Assembly: GCA_016793165.1 (NCBI GenBank)
Contig: JAEULA010000089.1
Span: forward strand, 124,001 to 188,000
DNA: 64,000 bases
Direction: 5' to 3'
Origin: Alphaproteobacteria bacterium
Lineage (GTDB): Bacteria > Pseudomonadota > Alphaproteobacteria > CACIAM-22H2
Numbering within the stretch: the first letter of the stretch is position 1; every line of letters begins with the position of its first letter. The notes under the pieces were generated by a model. It saw only the letters and a list, made by a program, of their open reading frames with translations, was not told the origin of the DNA and searched no databases. Shown one piece after another: positions 36,212-43,896 of the stretch. Both the position numbers and the translations under genes were made by a program.

Positions 36212-37012
36212 TCAGGGCCGCACGCCGGGAGTTTCCAGCGTCATGCCGCGCGCGCGCGACATCAGGAACAGCTCGATCGCCACGTATTCCGGCGCGCCGT
36301 AGGCGAAGGGCTCGGCGCGCACGCCGGTGAGGCAGGTGCGCAGCCGACGCTGCAGCGAGCCGACGTCCTGCCATTCCAGCCGGTAGATCGGATAGCCGGT
36401 GGGGTGCGCCTGCGGGATCGGCGCGCTGCCCAGCGTGCGGCCCCAGTTGTCGTCGTGGCAGTTGGCGCAGGACAGGTTGATCTGCCCCATCCGTTGCTCG
36501 TACAGGGCCCGGCCTGCGGCGAGCGCCGGCGCCAGGCGCGGATCGTCGCCGGCCGTGATCGGCAGACCGCGCGACTGGTGCGCGACGAACGTCGTGAGCG
36601 CGAGCAGGGGGCGGCTCTCGCGCGCGAGGCCCGGCGCCGCCTGGCGCGTCGTGCGGCATTCGTCGATCCGCCCGGCGAGGTCGATCGCCGAGTCGCGCGC
36701 GGCGTCGTAGGCGGGGTAGCGCGCCGCGACGCCCCGCATCGAGACACGCGCGTCGCCGTGGCAATCCGCGCAGCTCCTGCCCGCGGCGCCCGCCTTGGCC
36801 TCCCACAGCTCGCCGCCCTCGAGGACGGACAGCATCCCCGGATTTGCCGTGTCGTCCCGTTGCATCGCCTGGGTGGCGGGGCTCATGAACGTGTAGCCCG
36901 AGCGTCGCTCGTCGCGCGGTGCGGTCTGCGCCGCGACCTCGACCAAGCCGGCGATGCCCGCGATCGCCGCGGCTGCGCCGGCCGCGGCCCTGCGGCCCTG
37001 GTTGCGGGTCAT
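36212..37012 (-). CDS. soxA: Sulfur oxidation diheme c-type cytochrome
   Basis: A 266-residue exported cytochrome with a signal-like leader (about 1-28) and two heme sites, CADCH at 81-85 and CANCH at 182-186. Cys227 in LRTCLTGVRAEPF is the expected active-site Cys that becomes a persulfide ligand, and Cys119 lies at another family position. With SoxX it forms SoxAX, which couples sulfur substrates to the SoxY carrier and passes electrons to cytochromes. It is the last gene of the minus-strand operon, with its start overlapping the soxZ stop by 4 bases. soxB, which often follows soxA, is not there. Confidence 0.92.
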   Translation of the reverse strand: MTRNQGRRAAAGAAAAIAGIAGLVEVAAQTAPRDERRSGYTFMSPATQAMQRDDTANPGMLSVLEGGELWEAKAGAAGRSCADCHGDARVSMRGVAARYPAYDAARDSAIDLAGRIDECRTTRQAAPGLARESRPLLALTTFVAHQSRGLPITAGDDPRLAPALAAGRALYEQRMGQINLSCANCHDDNWGRTLGSAPIPQAHPTGYPIYRLEWQDVGSLQRRLRTCLTGVRAEPFAYGAPEYVAIELFLMSRARGMTLETPGVRP

Positions 37013-37329
37013 GTGACGACGATGGCGGCGCGCTCCTCTCGGACCTCGCCGCGGTCGTCGGTCCAGCGGAAGAGGAGCTCGCCGCTGCGCGTCGCGACGG
37101 TCTTGAAGGCGATGTAGGGATTGGCGGCGATCGCCGGATGCAGGTCGGCGGCGAATACAGTCTCGCCGTCGTAGATGCACTCGAAGCGGTTGATGATCAG
37201 CCGCGGGACGAGGCTGCCGTTGGGCAGCGGGCGGAAGCCGGTCTCCATCGCATGCTGCACCAGGGCGCGGATCTCGATGACCGTGCCGGCCTTGGCCGTG
37301 GCGGGGACGTTGATCAGGGCGCGGATCAT
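37009..37329 (-). CDS. soxZ: Sulfur carrier complex subunit SoxZ
   Basis: A 106-residue SoxZ with the family motifs RALINVPATAKAGTVIEIRA near the start, EIRALVQHAMETGFRP, and IAANPYIAFKTVATRSGELL near residue 75. It is an immunoglobulin-like beta protein that binds SoxY and shapes the carrier complex. No signal peptide is present, as is normal: it is exported bound to SoxY. It overlaps soxA by 4 bases and follows soxY after 22 bases, so the stoichiometric partners are co-expressed. Confidence 0.93.
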   Translation of the reverse strand: MIRALINVPATAKAGTVIEIRALVQHAMETGFRPLPNGSLVPRLIINRFECIYDGETVFAADLHPAIAANPYIAFKTVATRSGELLFRWTDDRGEVREERAAIVVT

Positions 37330-37351
37330 GGCGGGGCGACGGCGTCCGGGG

Positions 37352-37843
37352 TCACGGCTCGATGCAGGCGGGCAGCGTCACGATCAGCTCCGCGCGCGCC
37401 GACCACAGCGAGCCGTCGTTCAGCCGCGCGATCGCGACGATGGTCTGCGAGTCGCCGAGCCGGATGCGCGTGGATACCCAGGCCTCGCCGGCGCGCGGAC
37501 CGAGATGGAAGCGCGCGACGTCGGGCAGCGGGTTGCGCTCGTTGAACAGCGCGATCGTCGTGACGTGATCCGCTGTCGTCATCGGGCTGTCGACGCTCAC
37601 GGTCACCGGCACGGCGTTGCCGTTCTCGACCAGCGCCGGCATCTCCAGCCGCACGCGTCCGAGCTCGACGGCCCGGCCGCCGGTGAAGTCGCGGATGGCG
37701 GCCGCCATCCGCTCGGGCGTGGCGCGGGCCGGCCGCACCAGCAGCGTGGCCGCGAGGCCACCGGCGATCAGGCTGCGCCTGCCGATCGTCGCGTGCGATG
37801 TCGGCGCGCGCGGCGCGGCGATGCGCCGATCTGCGTCGCTCAT
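37352..37843 (-). CDS. soxY: Sulfur carrier protein SoxY, variant C-terminus
   Basis: A 163-residue SoxY with a Tat leader (IGRRSLIAGGLAATLL, twin Arg at 22-23) and the SoxY beta-sandwich (EMPALVENGNAVPVTVSVDS; DHVTTIALFNERNPLPDVAR). SoxY normally ends in a flexible GGCGG arm whose Cys carries the sulfur intermediates. Here the chain ends VTLPACIEP, with the single Cys160 three residues from the end and no Gly run. The Cys is retained, so carrier function is plausible, but its reach into partner enzymes would differ. It overlaps soxX by 4 bases. Confidence 0.88.
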   Translation of the reverse strand: MSDADRRIAAPRAPTSHATIGRRSLIAGGLAATLLVRPARATPERMAAAIRDFTGGRAVELGRVRLEMPALVENGNAVPVTVSVDSPMTTADHVTTIALFNERNPLPDVARFHLGPRAGEAWVSTRIRLGDSQTIVAIARLNDGSLWSARAELIVTLPACIEP

Positions 37844-38292
37844 CGCAGGCTCGCGAGATAGGCCACCACGTCCTCGATCTCCTGTGCGGTGAGGATCGGC
37901 TTGCCCCGGAAGGCCGGGCCCACGCGGGTGAAACCGTCGGCACGGTGATAGGCCGGCATGATCGTCGCGGGATTCAGTCGTGCGGGATCGACGAGGCGCA
38001 GCCGAAGCTGGGCGGCGGTCCAGCGCTCGCCCGCGCCGGCGAGATCGGGCGCGAGATTGCCCTGGAAGCGCTGCTCCAGGATCGGCCCGGTGTGGCAGAG
38101 CAGGCAGAGCCCCCTCTGGCGATCGGCGACCAGGGCGCGGCCGCGCGCCGGATCCCCGGGCTCTGCCGTCAGCGGCGCGGGAATGCCGTCGTCGACGATG
38201 GCCCCCGTCGCCACCTGCGCGGGCGCCGCGGCGCCGACGACCATCAGCGCAATCGACAGCGCGCCGGCGCGCAGCACTTCAACCGAAGACAT
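37840..38292 (-). CDS. soxX: Sulfur oxidation c-type cytochrome SoxX
   Basis: A 150-residue monoheme cytochrome with a signal peptide (about 1-26) and heme motif CLLCH at 63-67 followed by TGP. The probable Met ligand is Met112 in IMPAYHR, and FRGKPILTAQEIEDVVAYLA is the C-terminal helix of the family. It pairs with SoxA. The ATG at 38292 gives a normal leader; a further in-frame ATG at 38325 would lie deeper inside fccB. The start overlaps the fccB end by 14 bases and the end overlaps soxY by 4, so the genes are tightly coupled. Confidence 0.92.
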   Translation of the reverse strand: MSSVEVLRAGALSIALMVVGAAAPAQVATGAIVDDGIPAPLTAEPGDPARGRALVADRQRGLCLLCHTGPILEQRFQGNLAPDLAGAGERWTAAQLRLRLVDPARLNPATIMPAYHRADGFTRVGPAFRGKPILTAQEIEDVVAYLASLR

Positions 38293-39646
38293 CGGCCGTG
38301 ATCGTCCTGAACCAGCTCTCGGCATGCTCGGCTTCCGACTTGCGATCGGCCGGCGGGGCGTCGAGGGGGCTGGTCCCGCCGGCGCCCTCGATGTCCGCGA
38401 GCAGGCCGTTCGCCGCGGGCCGGTAGACGCCGGCGACCGAGATTCCGTAGTCGGGGGCGACGAGGCTGTAGCAGGTGTTGATCAGCTTCGGCGCGACGGG
38501 CGCCCGGCCGGCGAGCAGCTCGACGACCGCGGCCGCGCAGACCTTTGCCTGGGCGTTGGCCGCGAAGGCCGATTTCGGCATGCCGCCCATGATCGCCGCA
38601 TCGCCGATGACGTGGATGTTCGGCTGAAGACGCGACTCGAAGCTCACCGGATCGACGGGGCACCAGCCCGAGCGATCCGCGAGGCCGGTGTCGCGCGCGA
38701 TCGCCGCCGCGCGCTGCGGCGGGATCACGTTGGCGACGTCGACGCGATGGCGATCGAATTCGGCGACGAGGGTCCGCGTCGCGGCATGGACCTCGATGAC
38801 CCGCCCGCCGTTCGACAGCGACACCCATTCGACGATACCGGGGTAGAGCGACTTCCACGCCTGCTCGAACAGGCGCTGCTTGGAGAATCCGTCCTTGGCG
38901 TCGAGCACCAGAAGCTTGGCGCGCGGCTTCCGCGCCTTGAGGAAATGCGCGATCAGGCTCGCGCGCTCGTACGGGCCGGGCGGGCAGCGATAGGGATTGG
39001 CCGGCACCGCCATCGCGACCACGCCGCCCTCGGGCAGGGCCTCGAGCTGGCGGCGCAGCAGCAGGGTCTGCGGGCCGGCCTTCCAGGCATGCGGCATGAT
39101 CTCGGTCGCGGCCTCGTCATATCCCGGCAGCGCGTCGAGGCGCAGCTCGATGCCCGGCGCCATCACGAGGCGGTCGTAGTCGAGCGTGCCGCCGTCGGAG
39201 AGGGTCGCGCGCCGTGCGGCGGCATCGATGCGCGTCGCGGCATGCGGAACCAGCGTCACGCCGCTCGCACGCAGCGCGTCGTAGCCGAAGCGCTGCGCAT
39301 CAAGCTCGCGCAGCCCGGCGACGACGAGGTTGCTGAACGGGCACGCGAGATAGTTCGCCGCCGGCTCGACCAGCGTCGCGGCCACGCCGGCGCGCTGCAG
39401 GCGACGCGCGGCGGTGGCGCCGGCAAATCCGCCGCCGATCACGACGACGCGCGGTGCCGCCTGCGCGATCGCGGGGGCCGAGACCAGCGCGGCAGCCGCG
39501 CCGGCGAAGACGGCGCGGCGCGAGACGCCTCGGAGCGGGCGCCCGGCAGATCCCCGATCGCTGGGCCGGCGTGTCGTCGCGCGAGAAGTCGCGCCACGCG
39601 ATGGCGGCGCGACATGCCCGAACCGCATGTCGAAGGGCGTGCTCAT
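38279..39646 (-). CDS. fccB: Flavocytochrome c sulfide dehydrogenase flavoprotein (FccB/SoxF)
   Basis: A 455-residue FAD protein with an unusually long N-region and a Tat signal at about 42-62 (SRRAVFAGAAAALVSAPAIA). The FAD-binding motif is VVVIGGGFAGATAARRL, and redox Cys lie in NYLACPFSN and LINTCYSLV. These are the two Cys that take part in sulfide oxidation in FCSD. NANVIPPQRA-type and HVIGDAAI segments bind FAD (VIPPQRAAAIA; IHVIGDAAIMGG). It oxidises sulfide or sulfur intermediates and passes electrons to its cytochrome partner, here the adjacent small cytochrome c, which it overlaps by 4 bases. Confidence 0.88.
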   Translation of the reverse strand: MSTPFDMRFGHVAPPSRGATSRATTRRPSDRGSAGRPLRGVSRRAVFAGAAAALVSAPAIAQAAPRVVVIGGGFAGATAARRLQRAGVAATLVEPAANYLACPFSNLVVAGLRELDAQRFGYDALRASGVTLVPHAATRIDAAARRATLSDGGTLDYDRLVMAPGIELRLDALPGYDEAATEIMPHAWKAGPQTLLLRRQLEALPEGGVVAMAVPANPYRCPPGPYERASLIAHFLKARKPRAKLLVLDAKDGFSKQRLFEQAWKSLYPGIVEWVSLSNGGRVIEVHAATRTLVAEFDRHRVDVANVIPPQRAAAIARDTGLADRSGWCPVDPVSFESRLQPNIHVIGDAAIMGGMPKSAFAANAQAKVCAAAVVELLAGRAPVAPKLINTCYSLVAPDYGISVAGVYRPAANGLLADIEGAGGTSPLDAPPADRKSEAEHAESWFRTITADVFG

Positions 39647-39981
39647 CGGCCGCCGCCCGCGACATAGGCGGCGACCGCGGCGAGCTCGCTGTCGGCGAAG
39701 CCCTTGGCGATTCGATCCATCACCGTCGCGTGGCGCGTCCCGTTGCGGAACGCCTGCATCGCCGCGACGATGTCGTCGGGGGTGCGGCCCTCCAGCGTCG
39801 GAATCGTGCTCGGTCGGCTCGCGGGCGCGTGGCAGCCGGAGCAGGCGGAAGCCCCGGGCGGTGCTGCGGCCTGCTGGGCCTGCGCGCCGGGGGCGGCCGC
39901 CAGCACCGCCAGCAGCGCGCCCGCCGCGATCCGAATCGCGGCGGGCGGCCGATGGCGGCTGCAGGAGCGGATGCGGCGCAT
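39643..39981 (-). CDS. Small c-type cytochrome, probable FccA-like partner
   Basis: A 112-residue monoheme cytochrome c with a leader (about 1-36, ending GAQAQ) and heme site CSGCH (Cys48-His52 region, SACSGCHAPA). It has a short helix-rich body AIAKGFADSELAAVAAYVAG typical of the cytochrome c domain seen next to FCSD and next to IorB/nicotinate dehydrogenase. It sits 41 bases after iorB-like and overlaps fccB by 4 bases, so it could accept electrons from either enzyme. The ATG at 39981 gives the leader. Confidence 0.85.
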   Translation of the reverse strand: MRRIRSCSRHRPPAAIRIAAGALLAVLAAAPGAQAQQAAAPPGASACSGCHAPASRPSTIPTLEGRTPDDIVAAMQAFRNGTRHATVMDRIAKGFADSELAAVAAYVAGGGR

Positions 39982-40022
39982 GGCGGCCGGAGCCCGCGGC
40001 GGCGTGTGCCGCCGTCCTCCCT

Positions 40023-42197
40023 TCAGGCCTTGCGCAGGTCGTTGTTCTTCAGCGGCAGGTTTCGCACCCGCTTGCCCGTCGCCGCGAAGATGGCGTTGAG
40101 CACCGCGGGCGCCGCCACGAAGATCGTCGGCTCGCCCACCCCGCCCCAGAAGTCGCCCGAGGGAATGACGATCGACTCCACGACCGGCATCTCGTCGAGC
40201 AGCATGCACGGGTAGGAGTCGAAGTTCTCCTGCTCGACCTTGCCGTCCTTGATCGTGATCTCCTGGTGCATCATGGCCGAGAGGCCGTAGACGAAGGAGC
40301 CCTCGATCTGCGCGGCGATCTGCTGCGGATTGACGGCATGGCCGCAATCCGTCGCCGCGACGATGCGGTGGATCTTCACCTGGCCCTGGGCGCTGACCGA
40401 GACTTCGGCGCACGCGGCGACATAGCTGCCGTAGCCCATGTGCTGCGCGAGGCCGCGGAACACGCCCGGCGCGGCCGGCTTGCCCCAGCCGGCCTTCTCG
40501 GCGACCGCATTGAGCACGGCGAGGTGCTTGGGCGAGTTGCCCAGCAGCTTGCGCCGGAACTCGAGCTGATCCTGTCCTGCCGCGTGCGCCATCTCGTCCA
40601 TGAAGCATTCGAGATAGATGGCGTTCTGGTTGTTGTTCACGCCGCGCCAGAATCCCGCCGGCAGCGGCGGATTGCGCATCGCGTGGTCGATCATCAGGTT
40701 CGGGATCGAATAGCCGAACCGGCCCTCGGCGCCGCCCGGGTTGAGGCCCTGGAAGGTGATCGGATCGCGGCCGTTCTGCAGGCCATTGGGATTCACCGTG
40801 GCGAGGATCGACTGGCCCGAGATGCGCATCTTCAGCGCGGTCATGTTGCCGTTGGCGTCGAGCGCGCCGGTCAGCTTGCACATCGTGACCGGGTGGTACC
40901 AGCCGTGCAGCATGTCCTCCTCGCGCGACCAGATCAGCTTGATCGGCGTGCCCGGCATCTCCTTGGCGATGAGCACCGCCTGGCGCACGTAGTCGTGGCT
41001 GGTCGCGCGCCGGCCGAAGCCGCCGCCGAGATTGATGCGATAGGCCTCGCACTGGGTCGGCTGCAGTCCGGACGCCGCGACGGCGGTGGCGAAGGCCGCC
41101 TCGCCGTTCTGCGTCGGGCACCACACCTCGCAGCGCTCGGGCGTCCAGCGCGCCGTCGCGTTCATCGGCTCCATCGTCGCGTGGTGCTGGTGAGGCACGC
41201 TGTAGACGGCCTCGACCTTGCGGGCCGCGGCCGCGATCGCGGCATCGGCGTCGCCGGCCTTGTTGCCCTCGAACGCCTCCTTGGCGTCGAGTCCCTCGCG
41301 CAGCATCGCGGCCGTCGCCTCGCTCGAGGCATTGGCGTTGGCGCCGAGGTCCCACTCGACCTTGAGGGCGTCGAGCGCGGTCTTCGCGCGCCACCAGGTG
41401 TCGGCGACCACCGCGACGGCGTTGTCGCCGACCGCGACGACCTTCTTCACCCCGCGCATGCCCGTGACCGAGGCCGCGTCGAAGCTCTTGAGCTTGCCCT
41501 GATAGACCGGGCAGGCGCGCACCGCGGCGTTGAGCATGCCGGGAAGCGTGAAGTCCAGGCCGTAGACCTGCTTGCCGTTGGTCTTGTCGACGGTGTCGAG
41601 ACGCGCGACCGGCTTGCCGGCGATTGTCCACGTCTTCGGATCCTTGAGCGGCACTTCCTTGGGCGGCTCGATCTTCGCCGCCGCGTCGGCGACCTTGCCG
41701 TAGGTGGTGCTGCGGCCCGAGGCGGCGTGGGTGATGACGCCCTTCGCGACCCTCAGCTCCTCCGGCGAGACGTTCCATTCCTTCGCCGCGGCCTGGATCA
41801 GCATCATGCGCGCGGCGGCGCCGCCCTTTCGCACGTATTCGTGGGACTGGCGGATGCCCTGGCTGCCGGCGGTCTGGAAATTGCCCCACACGCGATTGCG
41901 CGCGAGGTTCTGGCCGGGTGTCGGATACTCGTAGCTGACCTTGGCCCAGTCGCATTCCAGCTCCTCGGCGACGAGCTGGCACAGCCCGGTGATCGTGCCC
42001 TGGCCCATCTCGGTGCGGGCGACGCGGATCGAGACGCTGTCGTCGGGCCGGATCACGACCCAGGCGTTCACTTCGGGTGCGGCGCCCTGCGCGGCCGCTT
42101 CGCTCATCGGGATGTGGAAGCCGAGGCTGAAGCCGCCGGCGACGGCGGCGGATCCGGCGAGGAAGCCGCGGCGGGAGACGTCGAGTGCGAGAGTCAT
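40023..42197 (-). CDS. iorB: Molybdenum hydroxylase large subunit, IorB-like
   Basis: A 724-residue periplasmic-type molybdopterin subunit with a Tat leader (SRRGFLAGSAAVAGGF). Segments include IRVARTEMGQGTITGLCQLV, GGFGRRATSHDYVRQAVLIA, WSREEDMLHGWYHP, RGVNNNQNAIYLECFMDEMA and the C-terminal GGVGEPTIFVAAPAVLNAIF with the catalytic Glu. This is the two-subunit isoquinoline 1-oxidoreductase type, which pairs with a 2Fe-2S protein and passes electrons to a cytochrome c rather than an FAD subunit. Such enzymes hydroxylate N-heterocycles or aldehydes. It is 22 bases after its 2Fe-2S partner and 41 before the cytochrome. The substrate is unknown. Confidence 0.9.
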   Translation of the reverse strand: MTLALDVSRRGFLAGSAAVAGGFSLGFHIPMSEAAAQGAAPEVNAWVVIRPDDSVSIRVARTEMGQGTITGLCQLVAEELECDWAKVSYEYPTPGQNLARNRVWGNFQTAGSQGIRQSHEYVRKGGAAARMMLIQAAAKEWNVSPEELRVAKGVITHAASGRSTTYGKVADAAAKIEPPKEVPLKDPKTWTIAGKPVARLDTVDKTNGKQVYGLDFTLPGMLNAAVRACPVYQGKLKSFDAASVTGMRGVKKVVAVGDNAVAVVADTWWRAKTALDALKVEWDLGANANASSEATAAMLREGLDAKEAFEGNKAGDADAAIAAAARKVEAVYSVPHQHHATMEPMNATARWTPERCEVWCPTQNGEAAFATAVAASGLQPTQCEAYRINLGGGFGRRATSHDYVRQAVLIAKEMPGTPIKLIWSREEDMLHGWYHPVTMCKLTGALDANGNMTALKMRISGQSILATVNPNGLQNGRDPITFQGLNPGGAEGRFGYSIPNLMIDHAMRNPPLPAGFWRGVNNNQNAIYLECFMDEMAHAAGQDQLEFRRKLLGNSPKHLAVLNAVAEKAGWGKPAAPGVFRGLAQHMGYGSYVAACAEVSVSAQGQVKIHRIVAATDCGHAVNPQQIAAQIEGSFVYGLSAMMHQEITIKDGKVEQENFDSYPCMLLDEMPVVESIVIPSGDFWGGVGEPTIFVAAPAVLNAIFAATGKRVRNLPLKNNDLRKA

Positions 42198-42219
42198 GGT
42201 CCGGCCCTTTCCTCTGGTC

Positions 42220-42675
42220 TCAGCCCGCGATCCCGGCGGCCTGCTTGATGCCCGCCTTGATCCGGTTGTAGGTGCCGCAGCGGCAGATATTCGTCATCGC
42301 CTCGGCGATCTGCTCGTCGGTCGGCTTGGGATGCTTTGCCAGCAGCGCCGTCGCGGCCATGATCTGGCCCGACTGGCAATAGCCGCATTGCGGCACGTCG
42401 AGCGCGACCCAGGCCTTCTGGATCGCCTGCGCCGCGGGGGAGTCGAGGCCCTCGATCGTCACGATCTTCTGCTCCGGCGTCAGCGCGGAGACGGGCATCG
42501 AGCAGGCGCGCACGACCTCGCCGTCGATATGCACCGTGCAGGCGCCGCATTGGGCGACGCCGCATCCGTACTTGGTGCCCGTGAGGCCAACCTGCTCGCG
42601 CAGGACCCAGAGCAGCGGCGTGTCGGGCTCGACGTCGATGTCGCGTGTCGTGCCGTTGATCGTGAGTCGAGCCAT
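42220..42675 (-). CDS. iorA: 2Fe-2S subunit of molybdenum hydroxylase, IorA-like
   Basis: A 151-residue protein with two 2Fe-2S clusters. The plant-type N-terminal cluster is in YGCGVAQCGACTVHIDGEVV plus the following Cys of RACSMP, and the second in CGYCQSGQIM and NICRCGTYNRIK. This is the standard small subunit of the IorAB/nicotinate dehydrogenase type. No signal peptide is present; it is carried by the Tat-targeted large subunit. GGAGG precedes the ATG. A 193-base gap separates it from the LysR gene upstream on the same strand, so it may have its own promoter. Confidence 0.93.
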   Translation of the reverse strand: MARLTINGTTRDIDVEPDTPLLWVLREQVGLTGTKYGCGVAQCGACTVHIDGEVVRACSMPVSALTPEQKIVTIEGLDSPAAQAIQKAWVALDVPQCGYCQSGQIMAATALLAKHPKPTDEQIAEAMTNICRCGTYNRIKAGIKQAAGIAG

Positions 42676-42868
42676 GGCTCCTCCACTCTTCTAGTCAGCT
42701 GGTCGGCCAACGTTAGTAGAGGCGTTCGATGGCCGCCATATTGTCTTCGAAGTCCGCGCATCACCCGGCGATTTCCCGACGGAGACTGCGAGCGGCGAAG
42801 GGATTTTCCTCTCGGTACGCTCCGCCGACGGCATGATACGGCCGGCTGCAGCTGCTCCGCTCCGCCGA

Positions 42869-43816
42869 TCAATCGATCTCGCGGTAGACGCGCTGATCCT
42901 CGGGGGTTTCGCGGATCGTGGTGCGGAGCATCTCGAGGAAAGCGGCTTCGGCGCTGTTGAGACGGACCTTCGTGTTGACGATGAGGTAGATGTCGATCGG
43001 CATCACGTCTTCGTGAGGGGGCAGGCGCCACAGCAGGGCGTCGCGGACGTCGCGGGCCGCGATCTGCACCGGTATGGCGCCGATCCCGACGCCGGCGACC
43101 ACGAGCCGCCGCACCTCCTCGAGATTGTTCGAGATGCCGGCGAAGGGTTGTGCGAACCGCATCGCTCGGGCGAGGTCCGAGATCGACTGCAGCGTGTCCG
43201 TCTCCATCGCCGACCGGTAGGTGATGGCCGACTGGTTCTCGAGATCGGCGACCGTCAGATCCGTGCGGCCGAACAGCTCATGGCCGCGGCCGCAATAGAA
43301 GCCGCAGAATTCGCGGAAGATGTGTTCGTAGCTCAGGCCGGGCGACTTCGAATGCACCGGCCCGATCGCGAACGGGATGACTCGGTTCGTGAGCGCTCGC
43401 AGCATCTCGCCGCTGTGTGTCACAGCGACGTTCATGGTCGTGCGCGGGTGCTTGCGGCGGAAAGAAGCGAAGGCGAGATCGATGATGGGGCTCGTCATGT
43501 GGCTGGCGATGGCGATCGCGACTTCGCCCGTCACGGTGCCTTCCACATCCTTGAGCAGGCCGGAGATGCGATCGATCGTGCCGCAGATGGCGGATGCCTC
43601 GCGCTGCAGCATCCGCCCGGCCTCGGTGAGCCGGAAGTACCGTGGACCGCGCTCGGCGAGCGCGTGACCGACCTGCAGCTCGAGCTTCTTGAGGGCCGCG
43701 CTGATCGCCGGCTGCCCCCTCCCGAGGATCTGGGCGGTCCGCGAAAGGCTGCCGGTCTCCGCCAGGATCACGAACGTGTAGAGGAGGTTCCAGTTGATTC
43801 GCTTCGAGAGGAGCAT
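42869..43816 (-). CDS. LysR family transcriptional regulator
   Basis: A 315-residue LTTR. The N-terminal winged helix-turn-helix is clear (NWNLLYTFVILAETGSLSRT, then AQILGRGQPAISAALKKLEL), followed by the two-lobe effector domain (about 95-300), for example FGRTDLTVADLENQSAITYR and GVGIGAIPVQIAARDVRDAL. The start at 43816 (MLLSKRINWN) is chosen over 43855 because it matches the usual spacing to the HTH. It lies between the alpha/beta hydrolase gene and the Mo hydroxylase pair, all minus strand, so it is the likely regulator of this cluster, with an aromatic acid-like effector. Confidence 0.88.
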   Translation of the reverse strand: MLLSKRINWNLLYTFVILAETGSLSRTAQILGRGQPAISAALKKLELQVGHALAERGPRYFRLTEAGRMLQREASAICGTIDRISGLLKDVEGTVTGEVAIAIASHMTSPIIDLAFASFRRKHPRTTMNVAVTHSGEMLRALTNRVIPFAIGPVHSKSPGLSYEHIFREFCGFYCGRGHELFGRTDLTVADLENQSAITYRSAMETDTLQSISDLARAMRFAQPFAGISNNLEEVRRLVVAGVGIGAIPVQIAARDVRDALLWRLPPHEDVMPIDIYLIVNTKVRLNSAEAAFLEMLRTTIRETPEDQRVYREID

Positions 43817-43896
43817 GCCGCGGACCCAACGTGCGCGGCCCCGGATGCGCCCCACGCCGCTCGCCCGAAGACCCTACGATCAATTCCGGGCCAGCG

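Noticed and set aside
39643..41982. 779-codon frame extending the small cytochrome c upstream
   Set aside because: Only the last 112 residues (from the ATG at 39981) look like protein, with a leader and CSGCH heme site. The rest is the shadow of the iorB-like gene.
39414..42248. 944-codon open frame opposite the iorB-like gene
   Set aside because: No recognisable domain and biased Arg/Asp/Gly/His content; it mirrors the real Mo hydroxylase on the minus strand.
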